A DNA stretch of 23,216 bases from an uncultured Erysipelotrichaceae bacterium. GTDB lineage: Bacteria; Bacillota_I; Bacilli_A; RF39; UBA660. Shown piece after piece: positions 14,930 through 21,647 of this stretch. The notes beneath the pieces were generated by a model, which made no database searches, had not been told where the DNA came from, and worked only from the letters and a program-made list of their open reading frames with translations. The stretch covers positions 1-23,216 of the forward strand of contig CACWLI010000019.1 in NCBI GenBank assembly GCA_902761685.1. Direction: 5' to 3'. Both the position numbers and the translations under genes were made by a program. Position 1 is the first letter of the stretch; every line of letters starts with the position of its first letter.

Positions 14930-15469
14930 ATGAAAATAATTAGAAATGCTTTAAAAAATGATTTGAATTTAAGAACTGAAAAAGATTTTCCAACTAAAGG
15001 AATAGAATTTATTGATATTAATCCATTAATTTTACAGAAAGAAACATTAAAAGAAATTATAGATATATTTGTAGATTTCTTAAAAGATAGCAAAATAGAT
15101 TATATAGTAGCACCTGAAGCAAGAGGTTTCTTATTTGCAATGGCAATTGCTCATGAACTTAATTGTGGATGTATACCAGTTAGAAAGAAAGGAAAACTAC
15201 CACCTTCAACAATTGAAGCATCATTTGATTATGAAAAAGAATATGGTAAAGATACATTGGAATTACCAAAACTTGTTAATGAAAAATACAAAGGAAAAAC
15301 TTTTTATATTGTAGATGATATATATGCAACTGGTAATACAATGAAAGCTATTAAAAATGAAATTATAAAACTTGGTGGAAAAGTATTAGGAGAGGGAGCA
15401 GTTATTAATATACTTGAATTAAATGATAATAAAGAATTATTTTCAATAATAGATATAAATGAAGAATAA
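14930..15469 (+). CDS. apt: Adenine phosphoribosyltransferase
   Basis: A 179-residue enzyme converting adenine and PRPP to AMP. The N-terminal base-binding part DFPTKGIEFIDINPLI (19-34) matches Apt (FPxxGIxFxDI type). APEARGFLF (61-69), VRKKGKLPP (84-92), ASFDYEKEYGKDTLEL and the PRPP loop YIVDDIYATGNTM (126-138) are all present. The length is normal. The ribosome site GAGGAG lies inside the end of mtnN and the gap is three bases, so the two are translationally linked consecutive steps of adenine salvage. A terminator overlaps its stop. Confidence 0.95.
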   Translation: MKIIRNALKNDLNLRTEKDFPTKGIEFIDINPLILQKETLKEIIDIFVDFLKDSKIDYIVAPEARGFLFAMAIAHELNCGCIPVRKKGKLPPSTIEASFDYEKEYGKDTLELPKLVNEKYKGKTFYIVDDIYATGNTMKAIKNEIIKLGGKVLGEGAVINILELNDNKELFSIIDINEE

Positions 15470-15489
15470 TGAATAATTATTCTTTTTTT
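15462..15489 (+). terminator. Intrinsic terminator of the prsW-mtnN-apt operon
   Basis: AAGAATAAT (15462-15470), a five-base loop, ATTATTCTT (15476-15484) and further T. The left arm contains the apt stop codon. Confidence 0.8.
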
Positions 15490-15492
15490 GAT

Positions 15493-15498
15493 TAAAAT
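15493..15498 (+). promoter_or_regulatory. Possible -10 box placing transcription start at the ATG
   Basis: TAAAAT ends seven bases before the ATG at 15505. If this is the -10, transcription would begin at or next to the start codon. No good -35 is visible, so confidence is limited. Confidence 0.35.
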
Positions 15499-15504
15499 AT
15501 TAAT

Positions 15505-16026
15505 ATGAAAAAAAGATTAATTATATCTACAATTATTGTTATGTTATTTAGTGTGCTATTTCATAGTGCATACAAGATAATTAAAATACCAATTTTTCCT
15601 GTAAATGAAAGTATATGGGAACATGGAAAAATGATTATACTTGCATTTATTTGTTTGATTATTGTTGATAAGATTTTTTATAAAGATAAAACTAATATAA
15701 TATTTAGTAGTTTTATTTCTACACTTATATGTATTATTTTAGATTTTGTAGTATATACTCCAATATATTTATATATATTAAAGACAGAAGATAATATGTT
15801 TGTGACTATTTTAATATATTTAATATGTATAATAATCAGTTTAATAGTAAAACTATATTATTTAAGAGATGAGAAGAGTCATAAAACAGAAATATTGTCT
15901 ATAATTGGTTATGGTTTATTGATGATGGTATTTTTAATACTAACTTATTATCCATTAGAATTAAAAATATTTTATGATTTTAATAAAAAAATATATGGTT
16001 TAGGTAAAAATAGTTTAAAAATTTAA
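15505..16026 (+). CDS. Small membrane protein, DUF6512-like
   Basis: A 173-residue protein with about five hydrophobic segments (roughly residues 5-24, 45-60, 66-88, 97-117 and 132-152). The phrase FPVNESIWEHGKM (31-43) after the first span is typical, as far as I recall, of the DUF6512 family, whose function is unknown. There is no Shine-Dalgarno sequence in the 15 bases before ATG 15505, in contrast to nearly every other gene here, and a -10-like box sits right before it; translation from a leaderless transcript is possible. The last codons form the left arm of the terminator. Confidence 0.78.
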   Translation: MKKRLIISTIIVMLFSVLFHSAYKIIKIPIFPVNESIWEHGKMIILAFICLIIVDKIFYKDKTNIIFSSFISTLICIILDFVVYTPIYLYILKTEDNMFVTILIYLICIIISLIVKLYYLRDEKSHKTEILSIIGYGLLMMVFLILTYYPLELKIFYDFNKKIYGLGKNSLKI

Positions 16027-16037
16027 ACTATTTTTTT
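16006..16037 (+). terminator. Terminator built into the 3' end of the preceding gene
   Basis: AAAAATAGTTTAAA (16006-16019) pairs perfectly with TTTAAACTATTTTT (16022-16035), and two more T follow. The left arm encodes the last residues and the right arm contains the stop codon. Confidence 0.88.
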
Positions 16038-16048
16038 ATTGTTATATG

Positions 16049-16057
16049 TGATAAAAT
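16049..16057 (+). promoter_or_regulatory. Extended -10 promoter of the TIM44-ldh-HerA operon
   Basis: TGATAAAAT matches TGnTATAAT with one change and lies 21 bases before the ATG at 16079. Confidence 0.5.
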
Positions 16058-16078
16058 TTATATAGGTAAGGTGAGAAA

Positions 16079-16816
16079 ATGACAGTTGTATTAGTTGAAT
16101 TAATTGCAATATTAGTAGTTTTGTTACTAATTTTAGGTATTGGTATTTTTATTGTAAAAAAAGTTAGGTATTTTTTAAATGAGTATTTTCATACTACATC
16201 TTTAAAACAAGCAATTGAAAATAGTAGAGTGGCTGATTCAGAAATGCATAAAACAGTATATGGAAATGAATCATTATATATGGACAAAATTAGAAAAGAT
16301 TTTCCTGATTTAAATATAAATGAACTAAAAAGTAGTGCTGAATCAAATATAAGAAATATTCTTCATGCGATTGAAACTAAAAATAAAGATGATTTGAAAA
16401 ATAAGAATGATAGAATATATGCCTTTGCTGAAAATAAAATTGAAGATTTAAAAGATAATAAAGTTAGAATAGATAATATTAAATTTCATAAAACAGTATT
16501 AAATAAATATATGAAAAATAATAATGTTGCAACTATGAATTTTCAAACTTCTATGGAATATTTTTATAAAAAGAATAATGAAATTGGAAGAAAAATACAA
16601 GTTAGATTTGATACAGAATTTATTCATGTGATAGATACTAGTGCATATGGACCAAAAATTAGAACTCTTGGTATTAATTGTCCTAATTGTGGTGCACCTG
16701 TAAAAGACATTGATAATCCTCATTGTGAATATTGCACTAGTGGAATTATTGTTCCAACTAGCGGAGTAGAATTAGTTAAAAGAGTTTGGTTTTTAGATAA
16801 TATTAAGGAGGTTTAA
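16079..16816 (+). CDS. TIM44-like domain protein with a zinc ribbon
   Basis: A 245-residue protein with one N-terminal membrane span (about residues 4-27), a region resembling the bacterial TIM44-like domain (about 65-195) and a C-terminal zinc ribbon with CPNC (201-204) and CEYC (216-219). Related proteins occur widely in Bacillota without a firmly known role; TIM44-like domains are linked to membrane-associated protein handling. The start ATG 16079 follows AAGGTGAG. The stop is directly adjacent to the ldh ATG, and its last codons supply the ldh ribosome site (AAGGAGG). The topology suggests a membrane-tethered cytoplasmic domain. Confidence 0.75.
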   Translation: MTVVLVELIAILVVLLLILGIGIFIVKKVRYFLNEYFHTTSLKQAIENSRVADSEMHKTVYGNESLYMDKIRKDFPDLNINELKSSAESNIRNILHAIETKNKDDLKNKNDRIYAFAENKIEDLKDNKVRIDNIKFHKTVLNKYMKNNNVATMNFQTSMEYFYKKNNEIGRKIQVRFDTEFIHVIDTSAYGPKIRTLGINCPNCGAPVKDIDNPHCEYCTSGIIVPTSGVELVKRVWFLDNIKEV

Positions 16817-17731
16817 ATGAATAAAGTTGTAATAGTTGGATGTGGCAATGTTGGTATGAGTTATGCATATGCTCTTGTTAATCAAAAAACATATGTTGAT
16901 GAGCTTGTTCTAATTGATATTAATGTTGATAAAACAATCGGTGAAGTAATGGATTTAAATCATTGTTTACCATATAGTCCATCTAAAATGAATATAAGAG
17001 TTGGAGAATATAGCGAATGTAAAGATGCTAAGATTGTAGTTATTACAGCAGGAGCTAGTCAAAAACCTGGAGAAACTAGAATGGATTTAATTTATAAAAA
17101 TGCAAATATATTTAAATCTATTATTTCTAGTATTAAAGAAAGCGGATTTAATGGAATATATTTAGTAGCAACTAATCCACTTGATGTAATGACTTATTTA
17201 ACTTTTAAATATAGTGGTGCTCCATTTGAAAAAGTTATTGGAACAGGGGCTGCACTTGATACTGCAAGATTAAGATATATACTTGGTGAAAAACTAAATA
17301 TGTGTTCTAAAGATATAGATGCATATGTAATAGGAGAACATGGTGACTCTGAGTTTATTCCTTGGAGTAATGCAAATGTTGCATTTAAAAAAATAACCGA
17401 TTATTTAAGTGAAGAAGAATTATTAAAAATAGAAAATGAAGTAAGAAATTCAGCTTATGAAGTTATTAATAGAAAAGGTGCTACATGTTATGGTATTGGA
17501 ACATGTATGGTAAGAATAACAAATGCAATACTTGAAGATAAAAAAATCATTTTAGCAGTTTCTTCATATGATAAAGAAAGAGATGTATGTATTTCAACAC
17601 CTACTATTGTTGGAAAAGTTGGTGTTAGTGAAAAAATAAATATGCCTCTTAGCGAAAGCGAAAAAGAAAAACTTAATAATTCTATTAATGTAATTAAAGA
17701 AGCAATTAATAATGTTTTAAATAAGGAGTAA
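16817..17731 (+). CDS. ldh: L-lactate dehydrogenase
   Basis: A 304-residue NAD-dependent enzyme interconverting pyruvate and L-lactate, the last step of lactic fermentation. The NAD-binding loop is GCGNVG (8-13). Gln82 in ASQKPGETR marks lactate rather than malate specificity, Arg88 closes the active site, DTARLRY (148-154) contributes the substrate arginine, and His175 in GEHGDSEF is the catalytic base. ATG 16817 follows the previous stop without a gap, behind a perfect AAGGAGG. The segment GTGAALDTAR is slightly unlike the more common GTVLDSAR, but catalytic residues are intact. It implies a fermentative life-style. The HerA-like gene starts two bases after its stop. Confidence 0.95.
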   Translation: MNKVVIVGCGNVGMSYAYALVNQKTYVDELVLIDINVDKTIGEVMDLNHCLPYSPSKMNIRVGEYSECKDAKIVVITAGASQKPGETRMDLIYKNANIFKSIISSIKESGFNGIYLVATNPLDVMTYLTFKYSGAPFEKVIGTGAALDTARLRYILGEKLNMCSKDIDAYVIGEHGDSEFIPWSNANVAFKKITDYLSEEELLKIENEVRNSAYEVINRKGATCYGIGTCMVRITNAILEDKKIILAVSSYDKERDVCISTPTIVGKVGVSEKINMPLSESEKEKLNNSINVIKEAINNVLNKE

Positions 17732-17733
17732 TT

Positions 17734-19218
17734 ATGTATAGAAATGATAAGATATTAGTTGGTAAAAATACTAAAACAGAAGCAAATTTATTATTAAATA
17801 TGGCTAATCGTCATGGACTTATTACTGGAGCAAGTGGAAGTGGTAAAACAATTACATTAAAAGTACTTGCAGAAAGTTTTTCTCATGCAGGAGTACCTGT
17901 ATTCTTAGTTGATGTTAAAGGCGATTTAGCAGGAATGGCTTTTAAAGGTGAAAATAATGAAAATATAGAAAAGCGAGTTAAGAAATTAGAACTTGATGAT
18001 TTTGAATTTGAAAGCTATCCAACCACATATTATGATGTTTATGGTAAAAATGGACATCCAATTAGAGCAATTGTTTCTTCAATTGGACCAAGATTACTAG
18101 CAAGAATGTTAGATTTAACTGATACTCAAGAAGAAATTTTAGGAGTGGTTTTTAAAATATCAGAAGTAGAGCATTTAGATTTAATAGATTTAAATGATTT
18201 AGATTCTATACTTGGATATGTTAATGAAAAAAGATTAGAATACTCAAATAAATATGGAAATATATCTACTCAAAGTATTACATCTATTAAAAGAGCAGTG
18301 CTTAATTTAAGTGATGCTGGAGGAAATTTATTTTTTGGTAAACCATCATTTGATATAAAAGATTTTATGAAATATGACTCTGATAATGGATATGGATATA
18401 TTAACATATTAGATGCAACTAGCTTATTTAAAAATCCTACTACATATGTAATTCTATTACTATGGTTGCTTACAACTATATATAATGAAATGGATGAAGT
18501 TGGAGATTTAGCAAAACCTAAATTAGTATTCTTCTTTGATGAAGCTCACTTAATATTTAGTGAAATGAAAGATAATGTAATTAAACAATTAACTCAAATT
18601 GTTAAATTAATAAGATCTAAAGGAGTTGGACTATATTTTATTAGTCAAAGTCCTACAGATATAAAAGATGAAATATTAAGTCAACTTGGTAATAGAGTTC
18701 AACATGTACTTAGAAGTTATACTAAGAGTGATGAAAAAAGTATTTTAGTAGCAGCTAATTCATTTAGAGCTAATAAAGAATTTGATACAGCTGAAGCTAT
18801 TAGATTACTTGGTACAGGAGAAGCACTTGTATCTTTTCAAAATGAAAAAGGTGAACCAAGTATAGTAGAAAAAGTAACTATATTACCCCCTCAAAGTAGA
18901 ATGGGCACTATAAGTGAAGAAGAAAGAAAAGATTTAATACAAAAAAGTAGATTATATGGAAAATATGATAAAAATGTAGATGATGAGAGTGCTAAAGAAA
19001 AAATAGATAAAATAAATGAAGAAAAATTAGAAGCACAAAAGAAAGAAGCAGAATTAAAAGAAAAAGAAAAGAAAGAAAAAGAAGAAGCTAAGTTAAATAG
19101 TAAAACAACAAAGAAGAATACAACTGGTACTAAAATACAAAAGAAAATAGTTGATAAAACTGTTAACAAAGCAACTACAAAATTAGTTAATTATGTATTT
19201 AAAAATTTATTTAAATAA
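17734..19218 (+). CDS. HerA/DUF853-type ATPase with a coiled-coil tail
   Basis: A 494-residue ATPase of the HerA/FtsK-like superfamily. It begins LVGKNTKTEANLLLNMANRHG, then Walker A GASGSGKT (32-39), VDVKGDLAGM (60-69), Walker B LVFFFDEAH (264-272) and the sensor FISQSP (303-308). LSQLGNRVQHVLRSYT supplies the usual arginine-finger region. This matches the DUF853 helicase-like group, which lacks the N-terminal HAS barrel of archaeal HerA. Residues about 415-460 are a strongly charged Lys/Glu coiled coil, followed by a lysine-rich end. No NurA-type nuclease is nearby. It lies two bases after ldh with AAGGAG inside the end of ldh. The role in DNA handling is inferred. Confidence 0.85.
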   Translation: MYRNDKILVGKNTKTEANLLLNMANRHGLITGASGSGKTITLKVLAESFSHAGVPVFLVDVKGDLAGMAFKGENNENIEKRVKKLELDDFEFESYPTTYYDVYGKNGHPIRAIVSSIGPRLLARMLDLTDTQEEILGVVFKISEVEHLDLIDLNDLDSILGYVNEKRLEYSNKYGNISTQSITSIKRAVLNLSDAGGNLFFGKPSFDIKDFMKYDSDNGYGYINILDATSLFKNPTTYVILLLWLLTTIYNEMDEVGDLAKPKLVFFFDEAHLIFSEMKDNVIKQLTQIVKLIRSKGVGLYFISQSPTDIKDEILSQLGNRVQHVLRSYTKSDEKSILVAANSFRANKEFDTAEAIRLLGTGEALVSFQNEKGEPSIVEKVTILPPQSRMGTISEEERKDLIQKSRLYGKYDKNVDDESAKEKIDKINEEKLEAQKKEAELKEKEKKEKEEAKLNSKTTKKNTTGTKIQKKIVDKTVNKATTKLVNYVFKNLFK

Positions 19219-19227
19219 TATTTATAA

Positions 19228-19257
19228 TTGACAATATTAGTAATTTTTATATAAAAT
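19228..19257 (+). promoter_or_regulatory. Promoter of the aquaporin gene
   Basis: Consensus -35 TTGACA (19228-19233), then either TATAAA at 16-bp spacing or TAAAAT (19252-19257) at 18 bp. No extended TGn element is present. Confidence 0.72.
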
Positions 19258-19282
19258 TAATATTAGAAAGGATAGGTTTGTA

Positions 19283-19957
19283 ATGAAAAAGTATATTGCA
19301 GAATTTATTGGAACATTTATTTTAGTTTTATTTGGAACAGGAGTAGCTGTTGTTAGTGGAGGAGATTTAGTTGCAACTTCTCTTGCATTTGGACTTGCTA
19401 TTGTAGCTAGTGCATATGCAATTGGAAGTGTATCTGGATGTCATGTTAATCCAGCTGTATCTTTAGCAATGTTTATTAATAAAAAATTAACATTAAAAGA
19501 ATTTGGTGGATATGTTTTAGCACAAGTTCTTGGAGCTTTAGCTGGTACAGGTATGTTATATTTAGTACTTTCAAATGTATCTTATGGAGTAGTTGGATTA
19601 GGAGCTAATGGATATGCAGGACTATCTAACACAGGAATTAGTTTAGCATGTGCATGTTTAGTTGAAACAATTTTAACATTTGTATTCGTTTACACTATTT
19701 TAGGAGTTACAAGTGATGAATCAAAATCAAATATAGCACCACTTGCTATTGGATTTACTTTAACATTTGTACATTTACTTGGAATTAATCTAACAGGTAC
19801 TTCAGTAAACCCTGCTAGAAGTTTAGCACCTGCTATATTTACAGGTGGAGATGCATTATGTCAAGTATGGGTATTTATAGTATTTCCATTACTTGGGGCT
19901 GCACTTGCTGCATGCATATTTAATTATTTAAATACAACAAAAAAAGGTCGTAAATAG
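19283..19957 (+). CDS. aqpZ: Aquaporin, AqpZ-like water channel
   Basis: A 224-residue six-span channel of the MIP family. Both NPA boxes are intact: HVNPAVS (Asn56-Ala58) and TSVNPARS (Asn176-Ala178). Selectivity-filter positions by alignment from memory with E. coli AqpZ are Tyr45 (Phe in AqpZ), His164, Thr173 and Arg179. The His and Arg pair argues for a water-selective channel rather than a glycerol facilitator. The phrase MKKYIAEFIGTFILVLFGTG is the typical start. It is driven by a promoter with a consensus -35. Its final codons (KKGRK and stop) form a terminator hairpin, and the DUF362 gene follows. Confidence 0.93.
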   Translation: MKKYIAEFIGTFILVLFGTGVAVVSGGDLVATSLAFGLAIVASAYAIGSVSGCHVNPAVSLAMFINKKLTLKEFGGYVLAQVLGALAGTGMLYLVLSNVSYGVVGLGANGYAGLSNTGISLACACLVETILTFVFVYTILGVTSDESKSNIAPLAIGFTLTFVHLLGINLTGTSVNPARSLAPAIFTGGDALCQVWVFIVFPLLGAALAACIFNYLNTTKKGRK

Positions 19958-19966
19958 ACCTTTTTT
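19940..19966 (+). terminator. Terminator or attenuator between aquaporin and DUF362 genes
   Basis: AAAAAAGGTC (19940-19949), a seven-base loop holding most of the stop codon, GACCTTTTTT (19957-19966). It is a perfect 10-bp stem ending in a T run. Only 14 bases, without a visible promoter, separate it from the next ATG. Confidence 0.85.
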
Positions 19967-19980
19967 AAAGAAAGGAAAAT

Positions 19981-20862
19981 ATGGAAAAAGCAAAAGTTTA
20001 TTTTACAAAAAATATTACAAGTGAAAGTTTAATTAAAATATATGAATCATTAAATAAAGAGTTAACTGGAAATGTTGCAGTTAAATTACATAGTGGAGAA
20101 GATGGAAATCAAAATTATTTAAGACCTGATTTTATGAAAGATTTAGTTAGTAAATTAAATGCTACAGTAGTAGAATGTAATACTGCTTATGATGGTCTTA
20201 GAACTAATAATGAAGATCATAAGAAATTACTTAATAAACATGGATGGGATAAGTATTATAATGTTGATATTATGGATAGTGAAGGAGACATTGTATTAGA
20301 TATTCCAAATGGAAAAGTAATAAAGAAAAATTATGTTGGATCACATATTAATAATTATGATTCAATGTTAGTATTATCACATTTTAAAGGTCATCCAATG
20401 GGTGGATTTGGAGGAGCGTTAAAACAACTATCAATAGGATGTGCTTCTCGTAAAGGTAAAGCTTATATTCATGGAGCGGGTACTACAGATGATGCAGATT
20501 ATGTATGGAGTCATTTACCAGAACAAGATGCCTTTTTAGAAAGTATGGCAGATGCTGCTAGTAGTGTAGTAAAACATTTTAATGGTAATATGGCATTTAT
20601 TAATGTTATGAAAAATATGAGTGTTGATTGTGATTGTTGTGCTGTAGCTGAAGATCCTTGTATGAAAGATATTGGAATTTTAGCTTCACTTGATCCAATA
20701 GCAATTGATCAAGCTTGTATAGATTTAGTTAATAAATCAGATGATCCTGGACGTGAACATTTCTTAGAAAGAGTAAATTCTAGACATGGGACTCATACTA
20801 TAGATGCTGCAAATCTATTAGGATTTGGTACAAAAGAATATGAGTTAATAAATATTGATTAA
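19981..20862 (+). CDS. DUF362-family iron-sulfur-type protein
   Basis: A 293-residue member of the DUF362 family. Family phrases include NVAVKLHSGEDGNQNYLRP, LSHFKGHPMGGFGGALKQLSIGCASRKGK and GILASLDPIAIDQACIDLV. A cysteine cluster, CDCCAVAEDPC (Cys217, Cys219, Cys220, Cys227), could bind an iron-sulfur cluster or another metal, but there is no ferredoxin-type CxxCxxCxxxC domain, which many longer relatives carry. The activity is unknown. The start ATG 19981 follows AAAGGA. It follows the aquaporin terminator so closely that its expression may rely on read-through. A possible water- or redox-stress link is speculative. Confidence 0.85.
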   Translation: MEKAKVYFTKNITSESLIKIYESLNKELTGNVAVKLHSGEDGNQNYLRPDFMKDLVSKLNATVVECNTAYDGLRTNNEDHKKLLNKHGWDKYYNVDIMDSEGDIVLDIPNGKVIKKNYVGSHINNYDSMLVLSHFKGHPMGGFGGALKQLSIGCASRKGKAYIHGAGTTDDADYVWSHLPEQDAFLESMADAASSVVKHFNGNMAFINVMKNMSVDCDCCAVAEDPCMKDIGILASLDPIAIDQACIDLVNKSDDPGREHFLERVNSRHGTHTIDAANLLGFGTKEYELINID

Positions 20863-20876
20863 TTTATATAAAAATA

Positions 20877-20885
20877 TGATATAAT
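20877..20885 (+). promoter_or_regulatory. Extended -10 promoter of the two small WXG100-like genes
   Basis: TGATATAAT is a perfect extended -10 element 29 bases before the ATG at 20915. Confidence 0.6.
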
Positions 20886-20914
20886 TATTTTAGAAATAGT
20901 AATGGAGGAAAAAT

Positions 20915-21217
20915 ATGAATAATAGTTTTTTAGCAAATCCTTCAGTATTAGCTAATGAAGGAAGAAAAATAATTGATTCTTCAATTAATTTTAGAGATAA
21001 TGCTGATAAAATAATGGAAAACGTTGACTATATGATTGAAAGAGCATATATGTCTGATGGTTCAAGAGCCTTAGCAAATCATATTAAATCTTTTAAAGAT
21101 GATTTATATACTATGGCAAAAATTATGAATGAATATGGAAATTACTGTGTTAATTTTGGAAAAACAGTATCTGTAAATCAACAAAACATGATTGATATGT
21201 ATAATGTTAATGATTAA
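20915..21217 (+). CDS. Small helical-hairpin protein, WXG100/ESX-partner-like
   Basis: A 100-residue protein predicted as two long helices around a short turn at YMSDGS (45-50). This is the size and shape of WXG100/ESAT-6-like proteins and of the small partners of LXG toxins in type VII secretion. There is no strict WxG motif; the Ser-Asp-Gly turn takes its place. The first helix runs from about residue 10 to 44, the second from 51 to 92. No signal peptide is present, as expected for this route. ATG 20915 follows GGAGGA. It is co-transcribed with a similar gene 17 bases later and lies upstream of the hydrolase fusion at 21648, so it is probably a chaperone-like secretion partner of that protein (inference). 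Confidence 0.65.
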   Translation: MNNSFLANPSVLANEGRKIIDSSINFRDNADKIMENVDYMIERAYMSDGSRALANHIKSFKDDLYTMAKIMNEYGNYCVNFGKTVSVNQQNMIDMYNVND

Positions 21218-21234
21218 TTGAAAGGAATAATATT

Positions 21235-21546
21235 ATGGAAGAGAATACAACTTACTTATCTTATGGTGAAACGGAACAAGTTATTAATGAAATTGTAGAT
21301 TGTAAAAATAGGATGAGTGCTATATTTGAAGATTTCAAAGCTGATATGGCAAATATTGGCGCACCAGATTCTCTAGCTGGAGCAACTGGTGAAACTTTAT
21401 CACAAAAATTTGCATCACTTGCAACTAAGTTTTCTAGTTATACTGACTTGGTTCAAAGATTTGCAGATGATATTAAGACAGCTACTGAAATGACAGATCA
21501 AACTGACAAGAATATTTCAAATGATGCTAGTGGATTAAATGAATAA
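21235..21546 (+). CDS. Second small helical-hairpin protein, WXG100/ESX-partner-like
   Basis: A 103-residue protein with a helix (about residues 11-39), a turn GAPDSLAGATG (42-52) and a second helix (about 53-90), ending in a Ser/Asp/Asn-rich tail. Architecture and length match WXG100-type proteins, again without a canonical WxG. It is not a close copy of its neighbour, so the two could form an unequal pair on one target. The start ATG 21235 follows AAAGGAA. A terminator follows directly after the stop, so it and its neighbour form a separate transcript from the large protein and may be made in excess. The role as type VII secretion partner is inferred from position and fold. Confidence 0.65.
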   Translation: MEENTTYLSYGETEQVINEIVDCKNRMSAIFEDFKADMANIGAPDSLAGATGETLSQKFASLATKFSSYTDLVQRFADDIKTATEMTDQTDKNISNDASGLNE

Positions 21547-21567
21547 AGACTTTTAAGTCTTTTTTTT
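21545..21567 (+). terminator. Terminator separating small partners from the large protein
   Basis: AAAGACTT (21545-21552), two bases, AAGTCTTT (21555-21562) and more T. It is a perfect 8-bp stem starting within the stop codon. Confidence 0.85.
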
Positions 21568-21603
21568 ATGTTAAAAAGTTTATTGTATTATATTAAGTGT
21601 TTA

Positions 21604-21612
21604 TGATATAAT
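21604..21612 (+). promoter_or_regulatory. Extended -10 promoter of the hydrolase-fusion gene
   Basis: TGATATAAT is identical to the promoter element before the two small genes (20877-20885). No good -35 is visible. Confidence 0.58.
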
Positions 21613-21647
21613 TACAAATAGAATAATAGGAAAAAATAGGTGATTAT

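Noticed and set aside
14773..15093. Minus-strand frame across the mtnN-apt junction
   Set aside because: It opposes two clear enzyme genes and has a low-complexity hydrophobic composition typical of antisense AT-rich frames.
16499..16723. Minus-strand frame opposite the zinc-ribbon gene
   Set aside because: It is antisense to a gene with intact CxxC pairs and no independent signal supports it.
18891..19169. Minus-strand frame rich in Phe and Ser opposite the HerA-like tail
   Set aside because: It is the mirror of Lys/Glu-rich coiled-coil codons; composition alone explains it.
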